From Ornithodoros turicata (Eukaryota > Arthropoda > Arachnida > Ixodida > Argasidae): a stretch of 64,000 nt of DNA. Positions 22,029 through 30,227 of the stretch are shown one piece after another. The DNA lies in contig NC_088201.1 of assembly GCF_037126465.1 (NCBI RefSeq), forward strand, positions 232,086,258-232,150,257. Reading direction: 5' to 3'. A program made the position numbers and the translations under genes. The notes under the pieces are model-generated. The model worked only from the letters and a program-made list of their open reading frames with translations, ran no database searches and was not told where the DNA came from. Numbering within the stretch: position 1 is the stretch's first letter; the number at the start of each line of letters is the position of its first letter.

Positions 22029-25000
22029 CTACATCTTTCCATTGGATGCGTACCCAAAGGGCAACGTGTGGATACCATCCTCACAAATGAAACGCTTTGT
22101 GTCTAGGGGATTTAAAGCTACTTTCGTAACACATACACTTTTATTTATATTTTCCTTGCACACAATGAGGTTCTGACAAACTTTGTACACTTCACCAAGC
22201 TTAAGAGAGTCTATGTACATTGAATAATGCAACTTCTGGGCTTCACATTGTTTCACCCCCTTAGCACGATTGTATCGTCTTTTACTATGGAGGTCTAGTG
22301 CATAGAGCTTTGGTTTCAGGCAACAGAACCCTAGGATGTGGTCGTGGGGCATTTCGTTCTTAAATTTTCCTAGCACCATCTTGTTTTTCGTAGAATACAT
22401 CGAGTCATCACAAGAATGACCAGATGTATCAAGGTGGGTATCGGCGAGCTCCGCAAGGGCCTTCTCATCGCTCAGCATCACGATATAAGAATCTGTGTCC
22501 ATATACAAGAGCCTTGTGTCCGGGGCTACCCGAAGCAAGTTGTTATAATAAAAGTCATACATCATGACTTTAGACAGCTCGAGAATAGTGAACCCCAGGT
22601 ACAGAGGCTGTCGCATACGGACTATCGATTGAGCGAACTGAAACAAGACTACGTTAGAGCTTAGAGCCCTGAATTGTTTGAGGTTCGGTTTACGCAAGAA
22701 TCTCAACACTTGCTCCTCGGAAGTTGCTAAGCGACAGTCGACGAACTTTCGTACATTCATACATGTTTTCCCATATACGGAGTTAATTAAACACTTGTAC
22801 AGGTTACGTTCGAAGGTATTGGTTGCCTGCTTGCGTAGTTCATGATGGAAGTCAACATAGGATCGCAGGAATGGTTTTTGTTTGAACCTGAGCACCCGGT
22901 GAATTTTCTCGAGCCGAAGACCCAACTGTAGGTACAACCTTAGACTGCGATAATGAAGAAAATACTTCTTCTTGTCAAGCAGTGTAAGGAGTAATTTCGG
23001 TTCTATATCATGCTGTGGGAGGTTAAATTTTTTCATCAGGTCTTTCTGATAATCCGAAAGCAACTCATACGGGACGCTCATTTTTTCTGGCGCGAGCGCT
23101 AAATCTTTATGTCGTTCGTGGAGCTCTTGTACGTAGGCCAGGTCTACCTCTAAAAAATAACCAACGTCTGCATAATCTGCAACAAGGGTTACATCTAAAC
23201 CTGCAACCTCTTCGGGTGACAGCCATTCAAAGTCTCCGAATGGGAGTGGTTCACGCATCACTGTGCCATAGAGTCCATTTATGTCCATGTAATGAATTAT
23301 GGTCTTTGGTTTTTCGGGATCGTACTGATCTGTCCCTGGGACATTTGCAGTGGCCATTCGCGTTGAACACTGGGTCATACCACCACGCAGGCCCCGTTCA
23401 ATTAACAGATAGGCATCGGGATCGTGGATTAAATCCAGATTAATCCGGCTCATTTTTAGTGCGCAAGACATGCTTAGTCCCGGGAGTGACACGAAATGAA
23501 GTGGTTCAATTTTGTGCGTCTCCAACGCCCATATTCGGAAGTTTTGAAACACGTCTGCCAGAAGCAATGCGTCCGTCAGAAGGTACAAATCCGAGTACTC
23601 GCCCAGGCTCTTCAGTTGAAATTTTTCAAACACATTTTGCGCATGGCGGTAATCTTCCTCGCTCACTTCTGATCCGTTCAGTTGGTTAAAGAACTGGTCA
23701 CGTGATGGCAAACGTTGGTCGTAACGTTCAAAAGAGGTAACGTAGTTATAACAGAAAACCCCTTTACGTACAACCAACCTGAAGTAGTCCTCCTCTGCGA
23801 AAAACTGACGCAGACACCTGAAGTTAGATTCACCTTTGTCACATAGATTTTTCGTCAGTGTGTCGAGACTAGCATTGAGGAAGCTTAACGAGTCTATGAA
23901 GCGGAACACACCAATGTCTATAGCCTTAAACTTTTGACAACTGGAGGCTATCACTCTGATGTCTGTCTTCCGAAGCAGGTGCAGATGAGCTACTATGAAT
24001 CCGAGGTCATAATTGGCATTATGTGCAATGATGGGCACCTTCCGTGGTATCCACAGTTTCAGATTACATCCCTGACACAATGATTGGCGAAATTCTCCAC
24101 TTACGTGATCATGGTCTCGCACTTTCTGCTTCTTAGTGAATGGTTCTTTACAGATGTTACAGTGAGTGGCTTCAGAATGTTCGAGTTCGTCTCCTGGGGT
24201 CATTTGCAAGGGCACAGTCTCGTGCAACATCGCATACAGCTCATCATGCAAATTACGCAATAGTTCCATGAAAACGGAAACGCAGTCTGCACCACGGTAA
24301 ATATGTTTCTTCAAGACATACGAATCGCACGAGCGTATGACGAGGAGACAGAAGGATGAAGGGATGTGTTCCTCGTAGACATTCCCGCCTCCCGAACACG
24401 GTGATAGTACACTCTCAAAGTCGTATACACAGTAGAAGGGAACTTCCGACATCAAATGCTCTCCGGCAAACGACAGTGTCTCACCCTTCTTTGGAAAAAT
24501 AGTCTTGGACACTTTTTGTTGTTTACACATTAGTAGATGATCGGCGAGTACACCCGGGGTGGTGAAACCCATCGTACACCGTTTGCAGTGAAAATAACCA
24601 GGTGGTGTGAACAAAGCATTGAAATTAGTAATGAGTACAAAATGGAAGTCAATCAGCAGTAGGTCGACATGCTTCTTGCACTGGTCGTCAACAACCTTAA
24701 TCGGGTAAACATATTTTTCATCTTTGTCATAACCGTACACGTTAATGCTCACATCGTTCTGCTTCTCAAACATTTCTACATCTTTCGGGAACACTACAGG
24801 AAACGTCTCTGGAAATACATATTGAGACAGGTATGACCTGTAGGATGAAGCTCTGCGTCTGTAAGAACCCTTTGCAGGATGTAGACCGGCAAGTACGCAA
24901 AATGCGAAACACATGTTCTGTTCACTATCCTCGTGAAGGTCGACACTCAGAAGACACCGACACTTTTTTTTCAATTCGTTTGGCAATTCAAAGTCGGTAC

Positions 25001-25520
25001 AACCAATGAGCTGTGGTGCGAGACGACCGACATGAAGAATGCAGGCGTGAATTCGAAATAAGAAAAATCCCGACCCTTGCATTTCAAGCTTTTCTAAATT
25101 GTTGGTGACTTCAGTGCCTACTTCAATGACAGCACGTTCTACGTCTCGTTCGGACCACAGCGTATGCACACTCGAAGGAATAAATTGAGTGACAAATATG
25201 ATCTCATCCTCAGGCGTATGTCGACCGAGTTCCGCCTTCAGCAAAACATAAAAGCGTAACGGAAATCCGAAATGTCGAAGTACACCGGCAAGGTAGCGTC
25301 CGTTTTCATGAAAGAATGTGCTGACATCCTGCCCGTCGTCGTCTCTGTCATGTAGATGAAGCTCATAGCGGTTGGTATAGTTGCGGAGCGTACAGAGTGT
25401 CTCGCAAAATGGGATACAGGGTGTTGCAAGGTTATGAACGTTAGCCAGATGAACTTGAAGTCCCAGCGCTGTTGTGTAGTGCTGCCGATCGGTCGGAGGA
25501 CAAAGGTGGCATGTCACCAT
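22029..25520 (-). CDS. Protein-primed family B DNA polymerase (PolB)
   Basis: 1163 residues. The N-terminus holds a C2H2-like finger (CHLC...HLANVH) and more Cys/His pairs (CKRCTMGF near 310; CNICKEPF...CQGCNLKL near 450-485, an endonuclease-VII-like zinc motif seen in these polymerases). The 3'-5' exonuclease motifs are YDFES (about 365), HNANYDLG (about 498) and YSDLYLLTD (about 650). The polymerase motifs are A, MDINGLYG (about 743, the DxxSLYP equivalent); B, INSVYGK (about 910); and C, YMDTDS (about 1004). It would copy the linear element from its ends using a terminal protein primer. An A-rich leader precedes the ATG. All key residues are present and no stop interrupts the frame. Confidence 0.95.
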   Translation of the reverse strand: MVTCHLCPPTDRQHYTTALGLQVHLANVHNLATPCIPFCETLCTLRNYTNRYELHLHDRDDDGQDVSTFFHENGRYLAGVLRHFGFPLRFYVLLKAELGRHTPEDEIIFVTQFIPSSVHTLWSERDVERAVIEVGTEVTNNLEKLEMQGSGFFLFRIHACILHVGRLAPQLIGCTDFELPNELKKKCRCLLSVDLHEDSEQNMCFAFCVLAGLHPAKGSYRRRASSYRSYLSQYVFPETFPVVFPKDVEMFEKQNDVSINVYGYDKDEKYVYPIKVVDDQCKKHVDLLLIDFHFVLITNFNALFTPPGYFHCKRCTMGFTTPGVLADHLLMCKQQKVSKTIFPKKGETLSFAGEHLMSEVPFYCVYDFESVLSPCSGGGNVYEEHIPSSFCLLVIRSCDSYVLKKHIYRGADCVSVFMELLRNLHDELYAMLHETVPLQMTPGDELEHSEATHCNICKEPFTKKQKVRDHDHVSGEFRQSLCQGCNLKLWIPRKVPIIAHNANYDLGFIVAHLHLLRKTDIRVIASSCQKFKAIDIGVFRFIDSLSFLNASLDTLTKNLCDKGESNFRCLRQFFAEEDYFRLVVRKGVFCYNYVTSFERYDQRLPSRDQFFNQLNGSEVSEEDYRHAQNVFEKFQLKSLGEYSDLYLLTDALLLADVFQNFRIWALETHKIEPLHFVSLPGLSMSCALKMSRINLDLIHDPDAYLLIERGLRGGMTQCSTRMATANVPGTDQYDPEKPKTIIHYMDINGLYGTVMREPLPFGDFEWLSPEEVAGLDVTLVADYADVGYFLEVDLAYVQELHERHKDLALAPEKMSVPYELLSDYQKDLMKKFNLPQHDIEPKLLLTLLDKKKYFLHYRSLRLYLQLGLRLEKIHRVLRFKQKPFLRSYVDFHHELRKQATNTFERNLYKCLINSVYGKTCMNVRKFVDCRLATSEEQVLRFLRKPNLKQFRALSSNVVLFQFAQSIVRMRQPLYLGFTILELSKVMMYDFYYNNLLRVAPDTRLLYMDTDSYIVMLSDEKALAELADTHLDTSGHSCDDSMYSTKNKMVLGKFKNEMPHDHILGFCCLKPKLYALDLHSKRRYNRAKGVKQCEAQKLHYSMYIDSLKLGEVYKVCQNLIVCKENINKSVCVTKVALNPLDTKRFICEDGIHTLPFGYASNGKM

Positions 25521-25534
25521 TTCTTTTTATTTTT

Positions 25535-25861
25535 TTACTCGGATTGACCGAACACGATGTCTGGCGAAAGAAGACGTTTCCCCTCTTTTCCAACTCGCTC
25601 TTTCTTCTCCATCCAGAGTCCGCTCGTGTTCCTCATGTCTTCGATGTCTTGAGTGCTTAGTTTATGAAACCGAGCTGGAAGGAACACCTTTACGTGCTCG
25701 TGATCCTTCATAATTTCTACGTAGACCGCCTCGCCATACCTCGTTTCAATTTTGTTAACATCAACCACATCATACTTGATGTTTTTAGGAATTGTCGCCA
25801 TTTTTTGAAACTCTCCACATTTCTTTAACTTGTCAAGTTTATGCAAGATCGACGAAGACAT
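25535..25861 (-). CDS. Probable OB-fold single-stranded DNA-binding protein
   Basis: About 108 residues from the ATG at 25861. An upstream in-frame extension runs through a probable 5'-UTR splice acceptor, so this start is preferred. The pattern DVNKIETRYGEAVYVEIM...VKVFLPARF is the kind of beta-strand sequence found in small OB-fold proteins encoded next to PolB in arthropod Polintons. It sits 14 nt before the PolB start on the same strand, suggesting a shared early replication transcript. Single-stranded DNA binding is inferred from context and pattern. Confidence 0.5.
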   Translation of the reverse strand: MSSSILHKLDKLKKCGEFQKMATIPKNIKYDVVDVNKIETRYGEAVYVEIMKDHEHVKVFLPARFHKLSTQDIEDMRNTSGLWMEKKERVGKEGKRLLSPDIVFGQSE

Positions 25862-25923
25862 GATGCTTACTTGTACACTGATGCAATGATGACGACGATG
25901 ATCCTTCGGACACGTTGGACCGA

Positions 25924-25986
25924 CTGAAAACAAAAGGAGCACATGTTAGAACACTGCAAAATATTTCATCATTCTGAACACCATAC
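25924..25986 (-). other. Probable 63-nt intron in the replication-gene leader
   Basis: On the minus strand GGAG|GTATGG at 25987/25986 and a strong acceptor CTCCTTTTGTTTTCAG ending at 25924 enclose 63 nt just upstream of the OB-fold gene. It would remove upstream sequence from the leftward mRNA. Confidence 0.45.
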
Positions 25987-26202
25987 CTCCTCAGAAGGAG
26001 GTTCGAGAGTGAAGGAGCTGAGCGTCAGACAGTTCTTATATAAGAAGTTGCCAGCATGGCAACCTTGAGGAGTCTTCTTTTTTTTTTTTACATCGTCAAC
26101 TCTGCAGTCGGACCTACCTTTGCAGTTTGCTTTTTTTTCCTGCAGTTTGCAAGCACGGACTTGTTTATCTAACGAAACGTATCTTGACCAGACTTCATTC
26201 CC
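25987..26202. promoter_or_regulatory. Divergent promoter region between replication and packaging genes
   Basis: This lies between the leftward OB-fold/PolB pair and the rightward ATPase cluster. It contains TTATATAAG at 26036-26044, the inverted repeat GTTGCC-5 nt-GGCAAC at 26047-26063, and T-runs at 26077-26090. No protein is encoded. Confidence 0.45.
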
Positions 26203-26835
26203 TTGCACGAAATGACAGTGATAGCACCTTTTAGGTTTGTGACGCCTGCCTCGGTGTCAATTTCAGGGGCTAGTCAAAGTGGGAAATCCACCTTCGTGGC
26301 ACGACTAATTAAACACAGAGCTGTCCTCTTTGACAAACCGTTCAAGCAAATATGGTATATCTATCTTTATAAGCAGCCGGTATTCGATACTCTTCCTGAA
26401 GTAAATTTCAGTCAAGACATCCCTGCAGATCCGGAGAATTATAGCCACTCATTATTTATATTTGACGACTGTTTAGCCGACCGGCAAAGACTCAAAGAAA
26501 TCTGCAAATTTTATATCGCTGGGTGTCACCACCTGTCAATCACGGCTGTGTTCATCTCGCAATACCTGTTCGTCAACGACTCTTTGTATCGCACAATACA
26601 ATTCAATAGCACGGCTCTCGTTTTATTTCGTTCACCACGCACTACAGACCAGCTGCGTATGCTGTCCAGGCAGATTTTCGGGCGAAATGATTTGTTGCCC
26701 ACGATATATAAAGATGCCTGTCAGAAACCATACTCATACTTAGTTATCGACTTGTCTCAACAGAGCAACGATCACTATAAGGTGTGGACCAACATTTTCC
26801 CGGATGATCACAGACAGATCGTATACAGGTCATGA
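26203..26835 (+). CDS. FtsK/HerA-type genome-packaging ATPase
   Basis: 210 residues (a second Met three codons later is an alternative start). Walker A is SGASQSGKST at about residues 21-30 and Walker B is SLFIFDDCL at about 83-91, with a downstream SQYLF/NSTALVLFRSPR segment as in the A32-like packaging ATPases of Polintons, virophages and adenovirus-related elements. It would drive DNA into the capsid. It opens the right-hand gene cluster and its stop overlaps the next ATG as ATGA. Confidence 0.9.
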   Translation: MHEMTVIAPFRFVTPASVSISGASQSGKSTFVARLIKHRAVLFDKPFKQIWYIYLYKQPVFDTLPEVNFSQDIPADPENYSHSLFIFDDCLADRQRLKEICKFYIAGCHHLSITAVFISQYLFVNDSLYRTIQFNSTALVLFRSPRTTDQLRMLSRQIFGRNDLLPTIYKDACQKPYSYLVIDLSQQSNDHYKVWTNIFPDDHRQIVYRS

Positions 26836-27188
26836 AAAGGCTTAACAAACACATTCGTTTCCTTCGTATGATCGCTGAAGCAAAGACAGGGGAAGATCGT
26901 TACAACCTGATTCAACATGCCAGCAGGGAACAGCTACGAACAATCAGGGAGATTTGTATGAACCTCTGCAAAGGAAACATCGACGTACCGGCGAAAGTTA
27001 AAAAGCAATTGCAGCCTTTTGCAACACCCATTAGGACACTGGCTTCCAGGCAAGACCGTGCAGATGTGAAGAAAATTAAACGGATTCTTCATCAGTCCGG
27101 CGGGTTTTTGCAATTTTTGTTGCCCCCCTTGTTAGGTCTCGTTTCAAGTTTAGCGGGCAAAAGCATCGCAAAAGCAATCGGCATTTAA
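26832..27188 (+). CDS. Small basic protein with C-terminal hydrophobic segment
   Basis: 118 residues. The first ~90 are basic and helical-looking (IREICMNLCKGNIDVPAKVK, then KKIKRIL). The last ~28 form a hydrophobic, glycine-containing segment (FLQFLLPPLLGLVSSLAGK). It starts inside the ATPase stop codon (ATGA) and ends 3 nt before the next gene. A basic body with a membrane-active tail would suit a virion core or membrane-lytic protein, but the family is not named. Confidence 0.7.
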   Translation: MKRLNKHIRFLRMIAEAKTGEDRYNLIQHASREQLRTIREICMNLCKGNIDVPAKVKKQLQPFATPIRTLASRQDRADVKKIKRILHQSGGFLQFLLPPLLGLVSSLAGKSIAKAIGI

Positions 27189-27191
27189 ATA

Positions 27192-27803
27192 ATGCAGAAA
27201 TACGAGCTTGTTCCCTATCGGGAAAGCACTATTCCGTCGATATTGAATAAACAGGAGCCTGATGATATCAAAGCCAAGGAGATCATCCAGTACTTGCACA
27301 AGCTATTGCATCCTCCCGCGAACACATTAAGACAGCCTAGTGCAGCAGGTGAGGAGACAAATCATGTGGCATCGACAAGAGAGCAGACACAGATTCAAGC
27401 GGACGAGGAGGAAGATGCCATCGTTAATTTTATGAGCAGCGGCTACAAGATGAGAGCAAGCCCATTACTGCGTTTACTAAAACCCGTGCTCGGCTGGAAT
27501 AGTAAAACGTTTGAGCTCATTGTCAATGGTGAACAAATACCAAATACCAACGTTGTAGACCTTGTTTATTATTTGGTCACAAGAGCGCGAAATGTGTGGC
27601 GACCCGCGTATCTCGAGAGGATCCTACCACTATTGGTCAAGCTAAATATACCGACACTTATCGTACATCCATCTCGACTTGAAAAGGAGAATGCAGAGCC
27701 ATCAGCCGGTAGTCCTACGTTCACACCTGAGACACCTCGTCGACGCATTTCTCCGGTTATCACAAGAGCGGCTAAGAGACTTCGAGAATGGAACCGGTAT
27801 TGA
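27192..27803 (+). CDS. Conserved Polinton protein of unknown function (203 aa)
   Basis: Begins MQKYELVPYRES, a start I recall from proteins preceding the integrase in arthropod Polintons. The N-terminus and C-terminus are polar and probably disordered (Glu-rich at about 70; RRRISPVITRAAKRL at the end). The middle (VLGWNSKTFELIVNGEQIPNTN, then LVYYLVTRAR, about 95-140) looks folded. It starts 3 nt after the previous gene and overlaps the next by 16 nt in another frame. No enzymatic motif is seen. Confidence 0.7.
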   Translation: MQKYELVPYRESTIPSILNKQEPDDIKAKEIIQYLHKLLHPPANTLRQPSAAGEETNHVASTREQTQIQADEEEDAIVNFMSSGYKMRASPLLRLLKPVLGWNSKTFELIVNGEQIPNTNVVDLVYYLVTRARNVWRPAYLERILPLLVKLNIPTLIVHPSRLEKENAEPSAGSPTFTPETPRRRISPVITRAAKRLREWNRY

Positions 27804-28111
27804 GCACGTTGGAAACGCAACAGGAACACTGTGGTTACCTTCGGGACGAAAACATTCTGGCGCATTTTCCCGCACGACACAGGAAGAAGGCCCTCGCCAT
27901 TCTGCAGATGCTAAAGACCGTATTTGCGATAGATGAAGAGGGAAGGATTATCTGTCATTCTCGCGTTGTTCCAAGTAGTTCCGTCATCGAGCTTATAAAA
28001 TACGAACTGCACAATCGATCGCCCTCTTGGTACAAAGGTGACGTGGCAGCCGTTATAAATGCCTACTTGTCATTCGACGGACTTCGTGTTCGTGGAAGAA
28101 AATTGTGCTAA
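27788..28111 (+). CDS. Small Polinton protein upstream of integrase (107 aa)
   Basis: Starts MEPVLSTLETQQ inside the preceding gene (16-nt overlap) and stops with TAATG, sharing a base with the integrase start. The sequence (HRKKALAILQMLKTVFAIDEEG, then VIELIKYELHN and VINAYLSFDGL) predicts a small helical domain, possibly winged-helix-like and DNA-binding. This is a guess from pattern only. Confidence 0.65.
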   Translation: MEPVLSTLETQQEHCGYLRDENILAHFPARHRKKALAILQMLKTVFAIDEEGRIICHSRVVPSSSVIELIKYELHNRSPSWYKGDVAAVINAYLSFDGLRVRGRKLC

Positions 28112-29139
28112 TGGCTGCTTACGTGGACGTATACCATCCTGGTGCTCTAGGTGGTGTTCAACGACTCGCACGAGCGATCGGTGAAAAGCCGGCGAAGGTT
28201 GCCAAGTTCCTGGAAACCAGTGATGTGTACTCTCTCTTCAGAGAACTTAAGCGACCACGTCAGTTCCGGAAGACCATCGTTTTGGGTGCGAAGGATATAT
28301 TCCAAATAGATTTGAAAGACCTTCAGAAACTGTCGAGATACAACAAGGGTTTTCGCTATCTTTTGTTTTGTATCGACGCATTTTCTCGTATGCTTGCTGT
28401 AGTGCCTGTGCAGAATAAACGAGCAGCGGAAATTATACGCGGACTGAGACTCGCTTTTAGACGTATTGGGACTCCGAGACTGATTCATTCAGACAGAGGT
28501 ACAGAGTTCACCAATAAGTCAGTCGGAGCATTTTTAAAATCAAAAGGGATATCTCTCTTCCACACTAATTCAAATACGAAAGCAAGTATTGCAGAACGAT
28601 CTATTCGAAGTCTTATGACGCCACTTTATCGTGCTTTTGAATATCAGGGACATAAATCGTACTTGAAAATTTTACAGCCTCTGGTCAAAGCATATAATCA
28701 TCGTGTTCATAGAACTCTGTCGGCACGACCTGTGGATGTCAACAAAGAAAATGAACATTTATTTAGACAAAAGCTCTATCCTACTCCGAGCAAACCCCCA
28801 GAGAAGCCACGTTTTCGCGTTGGCCAGCTTGTCAGAATAGCAAAGTCTAGACACCAGTTAGTCAAAAGTTATCTTGGTTCGTTTACGCGTGAAATTTTTG
28901 TGGTGAGAGCAGTCAAGATTGGTTACCCGAATACCTATCTCTTACGTGACCAGCAGGAAGAACCTATTGAAGGTCAATTTTATGCAAGCGAATTAACACG
29001 TGTGCAGCCTGGAAAGGGCCACCGCATTATAAAAAGACGCGTTCGGAATGGAAAGGTGCAGTACCTGTTGCAACCTTCTGGAAGTCGTAGAAGGACTTGG
29101 GTTCCGGAGAACTACCTGCCACCACCGACGACGAAATGA
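28111..29139 (+). CDS. Polinton DDE integrase with chromodomain-like tail
   Basis: 342 residues from the ATG at 28111, which overlaps the upstream stop (TAATG). The retroviral-type catalytic triad is visible: Asp67 in FQIDLKDL, Asp128 in IHSDRGTEF and Glu162 in ASIAERSIRS, with 33 residues between the last two. The C-terminal region (about 300-342: IIKRRVRNGKVQYLL, then TWVPENYLP) has the aromatic pattern of a chromodomain, as in many animal Polinton integrases. It would insert the element, giving the 6-bp duplication seen here. The frame is intact with all catalytic residues present. Confidence 0.93.
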   Translation: MAAYVDVYHPGALGGVQRLARAIGEKPAKVAKFLETSDVYSLFRELKRPRQFRKTIVLGAKDIFQIDLKDLQKLSRYNKGFRYLLFCIDAFSRMLAVVPVQNKRAAEIIRGLRLAFRRIGTPRLIHSDRGTEFTNKSVGAFLKSKGISLFHTNSNTKASIAERSIRSLMTPLYRAFEYQGHKSYLKILQPLVKAYNHRVHRTLSARPVDVNKENEHLFRQKLYPTPSKPPEKPRFRVGQLVRIAKSRHQLVKSYLGSFTREIFVVRAVKIGYPNTYLLRDQQEEPIEGQFYASELTRVQPGKGHRIIKRRVRNGKVQYLLQPSGSRRRTWVPENYLPPPTTK

Positions 29140-29690
29140 CTGGCGATCACTGGTCCGATGTCGAACAGCCAGCCAACGCTGGCGATTCCTGGTCCCAATC
29201 GGGTGATGATGTGTGCGGCATGCGGGACGTTACCCAGGATCATCAACTCCAAGGAAAATGTCGCCGTCCTCATACCTGTTGGAATGATGTGTTAGAATGC
29301 GGTTCATCGAAGTCAACGGACGACACAGTGCTCGTCGCAGCATTTAAGATAACCAGAGACATTTTCCTGTTCCAGTCCCTGCCTCTGAACCTTCCCGCGA
29401 AAAAGACTGTGTGGGAGTCTTCAAAAACAATGTATGCCAGGGTGCACAGGAAGTGTGAGCACCTATCCGACCACCCGTTCGACCTGGTGTCCGAATGGGG
29501 AAAACAGATGAGCTCAATATTCAGCTATTACGGTGATCGTGACGTCGACGTAATGCAACTGGTGGCCGAAAGTCTATGTATCATGTACTACGCAATGAAG
29601 ACTGGCTACCATTACCTGGCTGTGTACATAAACGACATGACAATTGACCTGTTGCAAAATAGGTTGTCACCCAAAGACGCTTACCAATAA
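29136..29690 (+). CDS. Accessory protein of unknown function (184 aa)
   Basis: The ATG overlaps the integrase stop as ATGA, which decides this start. The first ~60 residues are acidic and low in complexity (DDEMTGDHWSDVEQ is partly upstream). The rest is helical, with FDLVSEWGKQMSSIFSYYGD followed by LVAESLCIMYYAMKTGYHYL. The WG plus hydrophobic pattern is reminiscent of the BH1 region of Bcl-2-like proteins, which some adintoviruses encode, but the NWGR signature is not met and BH2 is not clear. AATAAA at 29686-29691 overlaps the stop. Confidence 0.6.
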   Translation: MTGDHWSDVEQPANAGDSWSQSGDDVCGMRDVTQDHQLQGKCRRPHTCWNDVLECGSSKSTDDTVLVAAFKITRDIFLFQSLPLNLPAKKTVWESSKTMYARVHRKCEHLSDHPFDLVSEWGKQMSSIFSYYGDRDVDVMQLVAESLCIMYYAMKTGYHYLAVYINDMTIDLLQNRLSPKDAYQ

Positions 29691-29735
29691 ATATTGAAAT
29701 CCATGACGAGTTGTCTCATTTTACTGTAGGTCGTC

Positions 29736-30227
29736 ATGGTAAATAGATGTCCGGAGATGTTCTGCTACACCTTGTCCTTTCTGAGTGCTGTTTCCCTGTT
29801 CGTTTTCGTAGCTACAACAGAATTTACAAAACCAACACTGAAACAGGGAAAATGCACTACCGTGACTCAGATTGACCATAACATCTACGTCCACCGATGT
29901 CCAGCTGCAGTAACTGCCGTACGCCTTTGGCTCAGCAATGGTCATCCGACGAGATACGGAGTAAATCTGTCGCAAAATGATACACGTCAACTATGGCATT
30001 GCTTGAAAGAAGCAAATGTCGCGCACAATTATTATAACTTCGAGTGCTCGAAGCTATGTGAAATAAGCTTCGAACCCAGGCAAGTAATAGAACGATGTCC
30101 CGGCAATGTGTACAATATTGCAAGACTCATTGGGAATGGAAAGCACAGCGGTTACGGTATCACTCTTTCGAAATCGGCTACCATGTCTCTGCTGTCTCAT
30201 CTGAGCGAAACAATAAAAAGAATTTAA
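29736..30227 (+). CDS. Accessory protein with two copies of a ~50-aa domain
   Basis: 163 residues. An N-terminal hydrophobic stretch (YTLSFLSAVSLFVFVATT, about residues 11-28) could be a signal peptide or membrane anchor. Two repeats follow: VHRCPAAVTAVRLW...YGVNLSQ...LWHCL and IERCPGNVYNIARL...YGITLSK...LLSHL. Within them, HPTRYGVNLS followed by W-x2-L recalls the PC4/p15 single-stranded DNA-binding fold (PTKKGISL...W-x2-L). Cysteines in both repeats and the hydrophobic leader argue instead for a secreted protein. Function is open. AATAAA occurs at 30210. Confidence 0.55.
   Translation: MVNRCPEMFCYTLSFLSAVSLFVFVATTEFTKPTLKQGKCTTVTQIDHNIYVHRCPAAVTAVRLWLSNGHPTRYGVNLSQNDTRQLWHCLKEANVAHNYYNFECSKLCEISFEPRQVIERCPGNVYNIARLIGNGKHSGYGITLSKSATMSLLSHLSETIKRI

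Noticed and set aside
23216..23689. Plus-strand frames opposite PolB
   Set aside because: They are shadows of the polymerase gene.
29736..29811. Short intron removing the hydrophobic leader of the two-repeat protein (ATG|GTAAAT to TTTTCGTAG)
   Set aside because: The splice sites look good, but joining them shifts the frame and loses the repeat domain, so the unspliced reading was kept.
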